A stretch of 64,000 nucleotides of DNA from Pseudomonas kribbensis (GCF_003352185.1 NZ_CP029608.1:2666001-2730000); one strand, 5' to 3'. Shown: positions 45,662 to 55,280, counted from the first letter of the stretch. Translations and numbers: made by a program. Notes: a model not told the origin generated them from the letters alone.

Positions 45662-48076
45662 TCAGAAATCGACAGTGGCCGAGAGCAACAAGGTCCGAGG
45701 CGCGCCTTGAGAGAACGCGCCATAGGAGGCAACGCCCGACCAGTATTCACGGTCGAACACGTTCTGCACGGTGGCCCGGAACGTGGTCGGTCGTTCGGCG
45801 ATGCGCGTGGCGTAGCGCGCACCGACGTCGAAGCGGGTCCAGTCATCCAGTTTCTGCGTGTTGGCCTGATCGACGTACTGGCTGCCGGTGTAGATGGCGC
45901 CGCTGGTCAGCGTCAGGCCTTCGAGTTTCGGGACGTCCCACTCGGCCCAGAGGTTGGCCTGCACCTCTGGCACCCCCACGGGCTTGTTGCCGCGATTGGC
46001 GGCAACGCTGGTTCGGGTCAGCTCTCCGTCGAGCAGCGTCACGCCACCGAGTAGGCGAGTGCCCGGAGTGACTTCGCCTGCCATGTTCAGCTCCACGCCG
46101 CGGTTGCGTTGCTCGCCCTGGACCGAAAACACGCCCGAGGCCAGTTCACCGCTGGGTTTCTGTAACTGGAACAGCGCCAGGGTGGACATGAAGCTGCCGT
46201 AGTCGAGCTTGACCCCAAGCTCCTGCTGCCGGGAAACGTAGGGAGAAAAGATCTCGCCGGCGTTCGAAGCCGCGGAGGGCGCGATGTCGCCCTTGCTCAG
46301 GCCTTCGACGTAGTTGTAGTAAAGCGCGACGTGGTCCCAGGGTTTGACCACAACCCCGTAAAGCGGCGTGGATCTGCTCTTGTCGTAGGAGGTGGTGACG
46401 AAGCCGGCCGCGTTGTAGTTGTCCGACTTGATGTTCTGCTGGCGCAATCCGACCGTGACTTGCACGCGCTCGTCGAGTACCGACAGGGTGTCGGCAAGGG
46501 CCACGCCCGACAGTTCGCTTTGCGAGACTTTGGGGGTGTCGGGTTTGGCGATTGCAGGTTTCGGGCGGTCGATCGGGTGGTAGATGTTCGACAGGATCGC
46601 CGGGCCGGAAATGATGCCCCGCGCCAGCTCATCGCGATAGCGGGTGACTTGCAGGGCCGTGCTGTGGCTTATCGGCCCTGTGTCGAAACGCAGGCGTGCC
46701 CCGGCATCGACGGTGTAGCGCTGGACTTCGAATTTGTAATAGCCGGGGATCGACGAGGTGTCGCCCGCTGCGTTGACGATGGTCGGGGTCTGATCGGACA
46801 TGCGCGCGACATCCGACCGTCCACCACCGGCGTGGGCGAACAGCGTCAGGTTGTCGTTGAGGTCGTACTCGCCTCCGAGCAACGCCGATTTGTCCCGGGT
46901 ATCCGACCAGCCCCATTCCTGACTGACGCTGGTGCGTCCGTTGGCCGCCGAAGGAATGTCCACACCGGGGGCGATCAGAAATGGTCGGGAAGCGGCGTCG
47001 AATGATTCTTTCTGGTTGATCAGGTCCAGGGTGGTGCGCAGGCGCTCGCCTTGATAGTCGAGGGAAATCGCGCCGATGCCGACTTCTCTCGATTGCTTGT
47101 CGATGGCCGTTTCACCTTGCTGGACGCTGCCATTGATTCGCACGCCGAACCGGCGTTCTTCGCCAAATCGGCGGCTGATGTCGAGGTGGCTGCCCACTTG
47201 TGTGTTCAAGGCGTAATTGGCGGTAAAGCGAGTCAGGTCTTCGTCCAGCGAACGCTTGGGCACCACGTTGATCACGCCGCCGACGCCACTGTTGGGCGAC
47301 ATGCCGTAGAGCAGGGCTGCGGGGCCTTTGACCAGTTCGATGCGTTCGGCGTATTCGGTGAACACCCGATAGTTGGAGGCCACGCCGTACACGCCGTCGA
47401 ACGCCAGTTCACCGAGGTTGCCTTCGCCGACCGGAAAACCACGGATGAAAAACGAATCGACAATGCCGCCGGCCTGTCCCGTTGAGCGCACCGAAGAGTC
47501 GCGCTCCAGCAAGTCTCCGACCGTGACCGCCTGCTGGTCCTTGATCAGCGTCGAGGTGTAGCTGCTGACGCTGAACGGGGCGTCCATCGTGTCACGGTTG
47601 CCCAGAATACCGAGGCGTCCGCCCCGAGCGGCCTGACCGCCCGGGAGCACCGATGGCAGGCTGTCGGTGCGCTGGTCGACGCCTTCGACCGTGGTGTCCG
47701 ACAACGTGACGCGGCGTACCACCAGTGTCCAGGTGCCGTCGCTGCGGGCGACCATTTCCAGACCGCTGCCTTCCAGTAGCCGGGACACCGCTTCCTGAAT
47801 CGAGTACCTGCCGGACAATCCCGGGCTGACGAGGCCTTCAGTGATCGATGGCTGAAACGACAAGGCAATCCCGGCGTCCACGGCAAAACTCGAGAGGGTC
47901 ACGCCAAGTGGCCCCGGAGCGATGTTGTAGGCTCGAATAGTGACCGCGTCCAGTTGAGCCGGCTCGGCAGCCAAAGCGAACGCACCGCCGGCCAGGCCCA
48001 GCGCGACGCTGAGCAACACACTGCGAATAACGGGCTTTAGCAGACGATCCGGAAGCAAGGGTCGTGCAACGAGCAT
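45662..48076 (-). CDS. TonB-dependent siderophore receptor with STN signalling domain
   Basis: The 804-residue protein has a signal peptide, an N-terminal STN domain (about 50-125; YNIAPGPLGVTLSSFAVDAGI), a plug (about 160-270) and a barrel ending LLLSATVDF. The STN domain would signal through the FecR and FecI proteins encoded immediately upstream. Its plug and barrel are closely similar to the receptor at 59795-61999 (for example GIVDSFFIRGF and EYAERIELVKGPAALLYG here against GIVDSFFIRGF and EYAERVEVLKGPGALMYG there). The upstream sequences are similar too. Confidence 0.9.
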   Translation of the reverse strand: MLVARPLLPDRLLKPVIRSVLLSVALGLAGGAFALAAEPAQLDAVTIRAYNIAPGPLGVTLSSFAVDAGIALSFQPSITEGLVSPGLSGRYSIQEAVSRLLEGSGLEMVARSDGTWTLVVRRVTLSDTTVEGVDQRTDSLPSVLPGGQAARGGRLGILGNRDTMDAPFSVSSYTSTLIKDQQAVTVGDLLERDSSVRSTGQAGGIVDSFFIRGFPVGEGNLGELAFDGVYGVASNYRVFTEYAERIELVKGPAALLYGMSPNSGVGGVINVVPKRSLDEDLTRFTANYALNTQVGSHLDISRRFGEERRFGVRINGSVQQGETAIDKQSREVGIGAISLDYQGERLRTTLDLINQKESFDAASRPFLIAPGVDIPSAANGRTSVSQEWGWSDTRDKSALLGGEYDLNDNLTLFAHAGGGRSDVARMSDQTPTIVNAAGDTSSIPGYYKFEVQRYTVDAGARLRFDTGPISHSTALQVTRYRDELARGIISGPAILSNIYHPIDRPKPAIAKPDTPKVSQSELSGVALADTLSVLDERVQVTVGLRQQNIKSDNYNAAGFVTTSYDKSRSTPLYGVVVKPWDHVALYYNYVEGLSKGDIAPSAASNAGEIFSPYVSRQQELGVKLDYGSFMSTLALFQLQKPSGELASGVFSVQGEQRNRGVELNMAGEVTPGTRLLGGVTLLDGELTRTSVAANRGNKPVGVPEVQANLWAEWDVPKLEGLTLTSGAIYTGSQYVDQANTQKLDDWTRFDVGARYATRIAERPTTFRATVQNVFDREYWSGVASYGAFSQGAPRTLLLSATVDF

Positions 48077-48120
48077 GAAGGGATGACCCTATGGACGAGG
48101 TGGAATGGTTGTTCCTTTCA

Positions 48121-48129
48121 TTGCCAGCC
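48121..48129 (-). promoter_or_regulatory. Conserved element upstream of receptor 1 (FecI-type promoter candidate)
   Basis: GGCTGGCAA on the minus strand ends 44 bases before the receptor start. The same nonamer lies 47 bases before the start of receptor 2 (59739-59747), and both are preceded by GATACTTTTT about ten bases upstream and followed by ACCATT about 11-12 bases downstream. It may be the -35 element for the local ECF sigma factor. Inferred from conservation between the two sites only. Confidence 0.5.
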
Positions 48130-48135
48130 GAGATC

Positions 48136-48168
48136 AAAAAAAGTATCACCTGTACGGTGATTTTTTTG
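48136..48168 (-). terminator. Hairpin with U tract after fecR, inside receptor upstream region
   Basis: Read on the minus strand, ATCACC and GGTGAT form a stem around GTACA, followed by AC and seven T. It could terminate fecI-fecR transcription, leaving the receptor to its own promoter. The run GATACTTTTT is also found ahead of the second receptor, so the segment may have another regulatory role. Confidence 0.55.
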
Positions 48169-48169
48169 C

Positions 48170-49147
48170 TCAGGCGGGTGAGAGCGTCACCCAGTAACCG
48201 CTCAAGTGCCCTGAAACGTGCACGGGATAGGTCTGCGCCAGCATGTTCAGCGAGCGCTGGGTATCGCTGATGGGAAAGGCCCCGGAAATGCGCAAGTCGG
48301 CAATGGCCGGGTCACAACGCACGAAACCCCGGCGATAGCGCGCCAGTTCGACGACGAAATCCGCCAGGCGCATCTTGTCGGCCATCAGCATGCCCTGGGT
48401 CCAGGCGCCGACGTTGCGGTCGGTCGGGTTGGGCAAGCCAAAGGCCTGTGATGAAAAGTCGGTGCGTTGCCCGGCGTTGACGATGATCGGTGTGCGCTGA
48501 GGGTTGTCAGCCAATTCGACCTGCACGGCGCCTTCGAGTACCGCGAGTTGTGTGCGCAGCTGCCATTCACGAACGGTGAAGCGCGTGCCCAGCGCCTGCA
48601 TCCGGCCCTGACGGGTGCTGACCAGAAAGGGTCGAGGTTGCGCGGCGTTGTCCGGTGCGGTCTGCACCAGGATTTCGCCTTCGCGCAGATTGATGAGGCG
48701 CTGTCGGGTGTCGAACAAAACGTCGATGGCCGTGTCGGTGTTGAGGGTGATTTGTGAGCCGTCGGCCAGGGTCAGCTCGCGGCGCTGGCCCACGGCGGTG
48801 TGGTAATCGGCGGACCATTGCTGCGATTGCGCCAGTTTCCAGCTGCCCCAACCGGCGGGCACCGCTGCCAGCAACAAGGCCAGTTTGCCCAGGGCTGCGC
48901 GGCGCTCCGGGTTGCTCGGGCGATCCAGCGCCGACATTGCCAGCGCCGGTGGCAGGCCGCCGAACTTGCTTTGCAGCAACTGCGCGCGAGTCCACGCCCG
49001 GTTGCGCTCGGGGCTGCTGACTTTCCAGTATTCCCATTCCGCGCGCTCGGTTTCGCTGAGGTCGTTTTCGCTCAGGCGCATCAGCCACTCGGCGGCTTCT
49101 TCGAGGATTTTCGGATCGAGCGGCGGTTCACTGCGACGCGTGAGCAT
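48170..49147 (-). CDS. FecR-family sigma regulator
   Basis: The 325-residue inner-membrane protein has a cytoplasmic anti-sigma part (about 1-80; EAAEWLMRLSENDLSETERAEWEYW), one membrane segment (about 88-103; LALLLAAVPAGWGSW) and a periplasmic FecR domain (about 120-325; VGQRRELTLADGSQITLNTDTAI). It would relay the signal from the receptor STN domain to the sigma factor. Its start codon directly abuts the sigma-factor stop. Confidence 0.92.
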   Translation of the reverse strand: MLTRRSEPPLDPKILEEAAEWLMRLSENDLSETERAEWEYWKVSSPERNRAWTRAQLLQSKFGGLPPALAMSALDRPSNPERRAALGKLALLLAAVPAGWGSWKLAQSQQWSADYHTAVGQRRELTLADGSQITLNTDTAIDVLFDTRQRLINLREGEILVQTAPDNAAQPRPFLVSTRQGRMQALGTRFTVREWQLRTQLAVLEGAVQVELADNPQRTPIIVNAGQRTDFSSQAFGLPNPTDRNVGAWTQGMLMADKMRLADFVVELARYRRGFVRCDPAIADLRISGAFPISDTQRSLNMLAQTYPVHVSGHLSGYWVTLSPA

Positions 49148-49663
49148 TCATTCCACCAGCATCAGGCACTGCACGAAAGCCTGTTTCATGTAGCGCTTGA
49201 CGGTGATCAGCGAGACGTCCAGCTGCTCGGCGATGTCGGCGTATTTCAAACCGCCGATCTGCGACAGCAGGAACGCGCGTTTGACCAGTGGCGGGAGGGT
49301 GTCGAGCATGGCGTCGATTTCGTGCAGGGTTTCCAGCACCACGAAGCGCAGCTCGGGGGAGGGCACTTCCGGCGCCGGCAAATGCGCGAGGGCATCGAGG
49401 TAGGCGCGTTCCAGTGCCTTGCGCTGATACCAGTTGATCAGAATGCCCTTGGCCACGCAGCTCAGGTAAGCCCGGGGTTGCTCGATGGCCGTGACCTGGG
49501 AGGCGAGGATCCGGGTAAAGGTGTCCTGCGCCAGATCCGCCGCATCCATGGCGTTACCCAGTTTTTTCTTCAGCGTGTTGTACAGCCAGCCATGATGGCC
49601 GCTGTACAGCGCTTCGATCACGCGCAGATGGTTGTCGTTGTTCGCGGGAAGGGTTTCGCTCAT
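49148..49663 (-). CDS. FecI-family ECF sigma factor
   Basis: The 171-residue sigma factor has region 2 (about 18-85; DAADLAQDTFTRILAS) and region 4 (about 112-165; QIGGLKYADIAEQLDVSLITVKRYMKQAF). It belongs to the iron-starvation sigma factors. A Fur-box-like sequence lies 15-33 bases upstream of the start. The start at 49663 was chosen by family length. Confidence 0.93.
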   Translation of the reverse strand: MSETLPANNDNHLRVIEALYSGHHGWLYNTLKKKLGNAMDAADLAQDTFTRILASQVTAIEQPRAYLSCVAKGILINWYQRKALERAYLDALAHLPAPEVPSPELRFVVLETLHEIDAMLDTLPPLVKRAFLLSQIGGLKYADIAEQLDVSLITVKRYMKQAFVQCLMLVE

Positions 49664-49677
49664 GGCTGCAGTGTTTT

Positions 49678-49696
49678 GCAATTGAGAAGTATTCCC
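49678..49696. promoter_or_regulatory. Fur-box candidate upstream of the fecI-like gene
   Basis: The minus strand reads GGGAATACTTCTCAATTGC. It shares AAT-x-x-TTCTCA with the Fur-box type AATGATTCTCATT, and 11 of 16 positions agree with AATGATTCTCATTATC. Its position just ahead of an iron-starvation sigma gene fits Fur repression. Confidence 0.55.
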
Positions 49697-49747
49697 AATG
49701 CTAGTGTACAAAGAGCCCGCGACGCAAGCGCGAATCAGCATCCGTTT

Positions 49748-50932
49748 TCAGCTGCGGGGCATTCTCAACAACGCGTTTACCATGGCGTCGATTTCGGCCT
49801 CGGTGTTGTAGGCGTGCAGCGATGCGCGGCTGACTTCCAGCAGGTCCCGTTGCTGCATGTCGAGCATCGTCGAGCGGAAGGTCGAGGTGGTGACGTTGAT
49901 ACGTTTTTCCTGGCCGGCCAGCCAATCCTTGACGTGTGCCGCGCCGGCGTTCTGGCAGGTGAAGGTGACGATGCCCGACTTGATGGCGCCCATGTCCTGC
50001 GGCGTAACTCCCGGCACGTCGGCCAGGCGATTGCGCAGGTGTGCCGACAATCGCTGAATGCGCTGCCACATGGGCTCGATGCCTTGCGCCAACGCATAAC
50101 GGGCCGCCGCGCCCATGCCCAGTTTCGCGGCAACGTTGCATTCCCAATTTTCGAAACGCCTGGCATCGCCGCGAATTTTGAAGGTGTCCGGGGTCAGCAA
50201 TGAAGCCGCGTGCAGGTCGAGAAACGCCGGCTCAAGGTTTTCGCACAAGGTTTTTTCGACATAGAGAAACCCCATGCCCCGAGGGCCACGAAGGTATTTG
50301 CGACTGGTGGCAGCGAGCATATGGCAGCCGATTTTCTGCACATCGATCGGCATCTGACCGACGCCCTGACAGGCATCCAGCAGAAACAGAACCCCGGCCG
50401 CGCGGGCGAGGGCGCCGATCTGTTCGATGGGCTGCACCGGGCCGCCATTGGTGGCGATCACCGGCAGCGACACCAGCGCGACCCGGTCATCGCCGAGCAT
50501 GTCCCGCAGCGCCGGCAATGACACCTGACCCTGCTCGTCGTTGGGAATGACCCTGATCTCGATCCCGCGCTGCTGCTTGAGTTGCAGATAGGGAATGTAG
50601 TTGCCGGCGTATTCGGTGGTCGATGTCAGCACCACATCGCCGGGCCGCAGCGGCAATGAATAGAAAGCCATGTCCCAGGCGCGGGTCGCATTTTCGATCA
50701 CCGCGATTTCTTCGGGACGGGCATTGATCAGTCGGCCGATGTCTTCGTAGACATTTTCCACTTCAACGGATTGCTGCCCGGCGGCTTCGTATCCACCGAT
50801 CCGGGCTTCAAGTTGCAGATGACGGGTCATCACCTCGATCACCGGGTCGGGCATCAGCGCCGCACCGGCATTGTTGAAGTGAATCAGTTGCTCGACGCCC
50901 GGTGTGTCGGCGCGCAGTTGTTCAATGTTCAA
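49748..50932 (-). CDS. PLP-dependent class V aminotransferase / cysteine desulfurase-like
   Basis: The 394-residue enzyme has the fold type I PLP site: VLFLLDACQGVGQMPIDV contains the cofactor-binding Asp, and the Lys lies in AATSRKYLRGPRG (about residue 224). The start is a TTG at 50932, chosen because AAGGAG sits seven bases ahead and the family begins there; no ATG fits. It is the last gene of the siderophore operon, 14 bases after the exporter. Its reaction is unknown: aminotransferase, lyase or epimerase are all possible. Confidence 0.8.
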   Translation of the reverse strand: MNIEQLRADTPGVEQLIHFNNAGAALMPDPVIEVMTRHLQLEARIGGYEAAGQQSVEVENVYEDIGRLINARPEEIAVIENATRAWDMAFYSLPLRPGDVVLTSTTEYAGNYIPYLQLKQQRGIEIRVIPNDEQGQVSLPALRDMLGDDRVALVSLPVIATNGGPVQPIEQIGALARAAGVLFLLDACQGVGQMPIDVQKIGCHMLAATSRKYLRGPRGMGFLYVEKTLCENLEPAFLDLHAASLLTPDTFKIRGDARRFENWECNVAAKLGMGAAARYALAQGIEPMWQRIQRLSAHLRNRLADVPGVTPQDMGAIKSGIVTFTCQNAGAAHVKDWLAGQEKRINVTTSTFRSTMLDMQQRDLLEVSRASLHAYNTEAEIDAMVNALLRMPRS

Positions 50933-50946
50933 AGCAAACTCCTTGA

Positions 50947-52191
50947 TCAGTCGCCCGGCGGGATCTGGCTCGGTTGCATGACCATGGGCCGATAGCGCAA
51001 CGCAACGATGGGAATCAGCGCGAGGATGTAGGCGAGGCAGACAAACAGGTAGGTGTACTGCAAACCATAGACCTGGCTGAGCAGCCCGCCGGCCGAGATG
51101 CCGGCGATGGACGCAAATTGCGCTGTGCTTTGGGCAATGCCCAGCACGTAGCCCTGGCGCGAACTGTCGGCAGTCTTGGAGATCAGCGCCATCAGCACCG
51201 GCGTCGTGGCGCCCAGCAATACGCCCCAGATGAAGTAAGCGCTGACGAACACGATCGGGTTGCGCGTGACGCCAGCAAGTGCCGTGAGCGCAATGCAGCC
51301 GATCACGACATAGGTGATGCGTTGCAGGGTGTCCTGCTGACTGCGGTGCTCGAAGTAACGCGACCACGCCGTTGCCGACAAAATGAAGCCCAGCGCCAAC
51401 AAGCCATAACACAGCCCGACCACCGAATTGCTGACCTCGAACACTGAGCTGACATACAGCGAGAACGACGTCTGCGGCAGCATCCGCGCCAGCAGCAAGA
51501 TACCCATGACACCCAGCAGCGACAGCAGGGGCGTGCCTTGCCAGACGTTGCCACTGTGACTGCTTGGCGTCGCTGTATCCGCGACCGGGGCCTTCTTCAC
51601 CGGCGGCACGTCCGGCAGCGTGACGGCCGCGACCACGGTGCAGATTGCGCACAATACGGCAGCGATCATGTTGATCCAGAAGAACGTCGCGTAATCGAGG
51701 ATCAACCCGCCAACCACTGCGCCAAGCAACGAGCCGACGTTGGTGGAAATCTGCAGGATCGCGAACAGCCGCGCCCGCCGCGAAGGCGCTTCGATGCTCA
51801 CGCCATACGCCTGGGCCGGGGCGATGTAGCCGGCGAAGGCGCCTTGCAGGAAGCGCAGGATCAGGATCACCCAGATGTCACTGCACAGGGCCAGCCCAAG
51901 CTGGGTCAATGACAGGCCGGCGAGGGCGCGGATCATCATCAACTTGTGGCCGTAACGGTCGCCGATACGGCCCCAGAATGCACTGGTCAGAATAATGCCC
52001 AGCATCGGTCCGACGTACACGGCGATGCTGGCGAAGCTGAAGAGCGAGTCTGACGAGGTCAGCCCACGCAGGTGTACGGGCCAGAACGGCCCGCTCATTT
52101 CCATCGCACCCATCGAAATGAGCTGGATCGCGAACAGAAGATAAATCAGGACTCTTACGCGCGAACCCGCGATGGCACCTGCATGGGTCAT
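50947..52191 (-). CDS. MFS transporter (probable siderophore exporter)
   Basis: The 414-residue protein has about 12 helices and MFS motif A (GRIGDRYGHKLMMI) between helices 2 and 3. It is similar in size and context to exporters such as SbnD in staphyloferrin B clusters. It lies between the synthetase and the aminotransferase genes with short gaps (13 and 14 bases), so it probably exports the product. Confidence 0.87.
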   Translation of the reverse strand: MTHAGAIAGSRVRVLIYLLFAIQLISMGAMEMSGPFWPVHLRGLTSSDSLFSFASIAVYVGPMLGIILTSAFWGRIGDRYGHKLMMIRALAGLSLTQLGLALCSDIWVILILRFLQGAFAGYIAPAQAYGVSIEAPSRRARLFAILQISTNVGSLLGAVVGGLILDYATFFWINMIAAVLCAICTVVAAVTLPDVPPVKKAPVADTATPSSHSGNVWQGTPLLSLLGVMGILLLARMLPQTSFSLYVSSVFEVSNSVVGLCYGLLALGFILSATAWSRYFEHRSQQDTLQRITYVVIGCIALTALAGVTRNPIVFVSAYFIWGVLLGATTPVLMALISKTADSSRQGYVLGIAQSTAQFASIAGISAGGLLSQVYGLQYTYLFVCLAYILALIPIVALRYRPMVMQPSQIPPGD

Positions 52192-52204
52192 GGGTCAGCC
52201 TCGG

Positions 52205-54058
52205 TTATTGAACGACATTGAGCGGGTTGGTCAGCGTGTGCTGAATCCGGTAGTTGGAGTACTGCATCATGTGCATGCGCAACAACGAACGGGTCGGCCA
52301 CGGATCATTGAGGAAGGCCTTGCGCTCGACTTCCCATAGCTGCGGCGAGACACGTTCGCGCACCGCCGCGAAGGCCTGCTCGGTCTCTTCACGCAGAATG
52401 TCCCACATCCGGTTGTTGTCCAGCGCGTACTCCTTGGTCAGCCACAGGGCCATTTCATGCAGGTGCGTGAGGAACGCTGCGTCCAGCACGAACATGCGCA
52501 CCGGTTCGATATCGCCCTCGAACACCGTTGGCAGAATGCCCGGCTGCACATGCGGTTGCAGGGTGTAGCCACGTCCTTCCAGCAATGGAGCGTAGGTCCT
52601 GCCGTCGCCGAAATCCCGGATCAGCAGACTACGTGCTTTGCCATCCGGGGAAAACAGTACCATCGTGTTCTGCTGGTGCGCCTCAAGCCCGATGCCGTAC
52701 ATCAGGTAGATCGCCACCACCGGGTGGGTGACCACTTTGGCGTACTGGCGGAACCAGTCTTCAACTTGAGCGGTATTGGCCCGAACGCCGTCATGCTCGA
52801 TCAACTCGGTGAACAACGGGCGACCGCTGCCCGGCAAGCGAGTGAACAGCGACGCCACGGTGATCGGCAGGCACTCGTCGGAGCGCTCGAACGCTTGCTG
52901 ACTGGCACGGAACACCACCGACAGATGCCGGCCAGGGTGGTCATCCTGCGTGATCGCGTTCTTGTAGCGCACACCGATTTCTTCCGGGAAGATTTCCAGT
53001 CGCTGCTCGAAACCATTTTCGACTTCAAGGATCTTCGTGATGACGGTGCTGATGCGCGGGCCCATGTGGATCGACTTGGCCTGCAGGCTGCGCAGCTCGC
53101 TGGTCATCCACACGGCAATCGGCAACTTGATCAGCGGCGCGCTCTCCTTGAGCACCGGCATCATCGTGCGGTAGGACATGGTCGGCAGGGTCTGGATGTC
53201 CGGGCCGTCGGTGATCAGGATGCCTTCCGCGATTTCCGCCGCGAAGTTTTTCAGCACGTAAGCCTGCAAATGCCATGAGTGAATCGGCAGTGGCAACCAC
53301 TCGGATTCGTCCAGGCCTTTGTCGTTCAGCGAGGCCTTCCATTGTTCCCATTGAGTCGGGAAGTTGCTGGCGAACCAGCTGTGGTAGTCGGTGACGTGGG
53401 GCATGCTTTCGCTTTTCGCCATGTCGGCCCGCAGCGCGGCAATGCGCAGCGGCACCTGGGCGTTGAACTCCGGCGACAGTTGCTCGACTTCTTCATCGCT
53501 CAGGCCCGGCCGGGCTTTCCAGGTCGGATAGTAGGGGTGACCTTCCAGTGAACCCCATTGGTCGAGGAGGATTGCGGCGTCCTTGGTGCTGGCGTGCTGG
53601 CGCAGGTAATCGGTCAGGCTGTCGAGGCCCTGTTCCCGGGCGGCGGCGGCCAGTCGTGCGTTCCACTGTTGGCGATGCTGACGCGCATGGGCGTCGTTCA
53701 TCAGGCTGTTTTCCATGTCCGACTTGAGCCCGGCGATGCCTTCATCGGTGGGCTCGAAATCGAAGCTGTCGCGCAGTACATCCAGCAAGTCGTGATGGGT
53801 GTGAATCACCTGGCGTACGCCTTCATCGGTCACCAGCACCACGTCGCCGTCATTGACCACGGTGTCGGCCGGACCCTTGGCGATGTTGGAAAAGAACACA
53901 TGGGAGCGGCCATCTTTCAGCGCGTATGTGGCCTCGTTGCCGGCCTCGGAGAAACGCAGCCCCGAGCGATCCAGAATGTTTTCGGCAAACAGGCAACGGA
54001 TCATCCGTCGCAGGGCGTTCTTGCGGGAGTAGGCGATGAGTGTCTTGAAGTCATCCAT
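52205..54058 (-). CDS. IucA/IucC-family siderophore synthetase (NIS)
   Basis: The 617-residue protein is an NRPS-independent siderophore synthetase, which joins a carboxylate (usually citrate) to an amine or hydroxyl through an acyl-adenylate. The N-terminal IucA/IucC domain shows GHPYYPTWKARPGLS and LPLPIHSWHLQAYVL (ATP-binding region). The C-terminal FhuF-like region contains EAHQQNTMVLF and LLIRDFGDGRTY. It is the only NIS synthetase in this cluster, while staphyloferrin B clusters have three. Substrate specificity cannot be read from the sequence alone. Confidence 0.92.
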   Translation of the reverse strand: MDDFKTLIAYSRKNALRRMIRCLFAENILDRSGLRFSEAGNEATYALKDGRSHVFFSNIAKGPADTVVNDGDVVLVTDEGVRQVIHTHHDLLDVLRDSFDFEPTDEGIAGLKSDMENSLMNDAHARQHRQQWNARLAAAAREQGLDSLTDYLRQHASTKDAAILLDQWGSLEGHPYYPTWKARPGLSDEEVEQLSPEFNAQVPLRIAALRADMAKSESMPHVTDYHSWFASNFPTQWEQWKASLNDKGLDESEWLPLPIHSWHLQAYVLKNFAAEIAEGILITDGPDIQTLPTMSYRTMMPVLKESAPLIKLPIAVWMTSELRSLQAKSIHMGPRISTVITKILEVENGFEQRLEIFPEEIGVRYKNAITQDDHPGRHLSVVFRASQQAFERSDECLPITVASLFTRLPGSGRPLFTELIEHDGVRANTAQVEDWFRQYAKVVTHPVVAIYLMYGIGLEAHQQNTMVLFSPDGKARSLLIRDFGDGRTYAPLLEGRGYTLQPHVQPGILPTVFEGDIEPVRMFVLDAAFLTHLHEMALWLTKEYALDNNRMWDILREETEQAFAAVRERVSPQLWEVERKAFLNDPWPTRSLLRMHMMQYSNYRIQHTLTNPLNVVQ

Positions 54059-54103
54059 ATCAGCTATCTGCTCGTCGAGAAATTAATGAAATGTTGAACT
54101 CGC

Positions 54104-55252
54104 TCAGACCGTGCGCGGCCAATGGCGGGGGAAGTAGTCGAGCGCCGAGTCGCGCAGCCCCTGCATGTAGGAAACGCTCCATTGCAGGACCTCTTCGATG
54201 TAGGGGACTTTCAGTTCGAAGCGCCGGGCCATTTCCACCAGCAGCACCAGGCCGTAGGCAACGTCTTCATTGAAGGCGCGGCTTTCGCGTTCGATCACGT
54301 AGCCGGCGCGGTTGTCGTCGGCCGGAATCATCGGCGCGAGGATGTCGTTGTAGGCCTGGTTGGTGCGCAGGATCGACAGCATGCTGCTCTGATCACGGAT
54401 CTGCTCTCCATAGGCTTCGACGATTTCCTGCTTGAGGGATTTCACCGACGACAGGTCGATGCCCATACGCTGGCTGATCACGCTGCACAGTTCCTGACTT
54501 TCCTGATCCATGCGCTCCAGAAAATAGGCGCCCAGCTCGGGGCACTCGGTCCACCAGCACATGCGCTGCGGGAAGATCTTGCGATGCCACTGGCCATAAG
54601 GGCCGATCAAACCGTAGATCACCGAGCTGTGCATGATCGGATTGCCCGGTGTCAGGGTGATTTCCAGGTAGTGGTCGAGCATCGTCACGCAGGGGCCATA
54701 AAGCGTCGTGAGGATTTCTTCCAGGTGTTGCCGTGATTGCGCTGATTCCCGGTCGTGCAGAGCGACATACAACTGGCTCTTGCCGCCGCCCATCTTCACC
54801 GACACGCCCGGCTTCAGATCGAACGCGGTATGCGGCACGTCCTTCATGCCCCAGATCACCACGTTCGAACGTTCGCCCAGCGTGGCTTCCGCCAGCCAGT
54901 CGAAGCCGCAGAATCCAGGAATCGCGCCGACGTACACCGGTTTGCTCGAATTCAAATGCGGCGCGATGGCTTTCAGGGTTTGCGGTCGAGCGTGGGCCGG
55001 TACGGTGATGATCACGATGTCGGCGTCGGCAACCACGACGCTGGCGTCGGTGCTGACCTGATCCGGCCGTGCGCTCAGGGTCGAGCTGTCCGGCATCAGC
55101 GCCTGCATCGGCAGGTTGGCGAGGTGCCGCTCGACCACTTCCTGATTGTTGGTGAGCATCGAGACCTGAACATTGGGCAGTTGCTTGAACAGGATGGCGT
55201 TCAGATGCCCGGTCCGGCCTGCGCCGCAGATAGCGACTTTCAGCGGTTTCAT
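54104..55252 (-). CDS. Opine dehydrogenase (octopine/nopaline dehydrogenase family)
   Basis: The 382-residue protein has an N-terminal NAD(P) site (VAICGAGRTGHLNAILFKQL) and a C-terminal octopine dehydrogenase domain. The catalytic His is visible in GNPIMHSSVIYG (about residue 205). These enzymes form or split N-(carboxyalkyl)amino acids. In staphyloferrin B synthesis the intermediate ACEGA is such a compound, and SbnB splits it to diaminopropionate and 2-oxoglutarate. An SbnA-like gene is next to this one and no SbnB is present, so this protein probably fills that place. A metallophore such as pseudopaline is less likely because no nicotianamine-synthase-like gene is present. Confidence 0.85.
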   Translation of the reverse strand: MKPLKVAICGAGRTGHLNAILFKQLPNVQVSMLTNNQEVVERHLANLPMQALMPDSSTLSARPDQVSTDASVVVADADIVIITVPAHARPQTLKAIAPHLNSSKPVYVGAIPGFCGFDWLAEATLGERSNVVIWGMKDVPHTAFDLKPGVSVKMGGGKSQLYVALHDRESAQSRQHLEEILTTLYGPCVTMLDHYLEITLTPGNPIMHSSVIYGLIGPYGQWHRKIFPQRMCWWTECPELGAYFLERMDQESQELCSVISQRMGIDLSSVKSLKQEIVEAYGEQIRDQSSMLSILRTNQAYNDILAPMIPADDNRAGYVIERESRAFNEDVAYGLVLLVEMARRFELKVPYIEEVLQWSVSYMQGLRDSALDYFPRHWPRTV

Positions 55253-55280
55253 ACAGAGACTTTCCTGTGTGGGAGACGCG

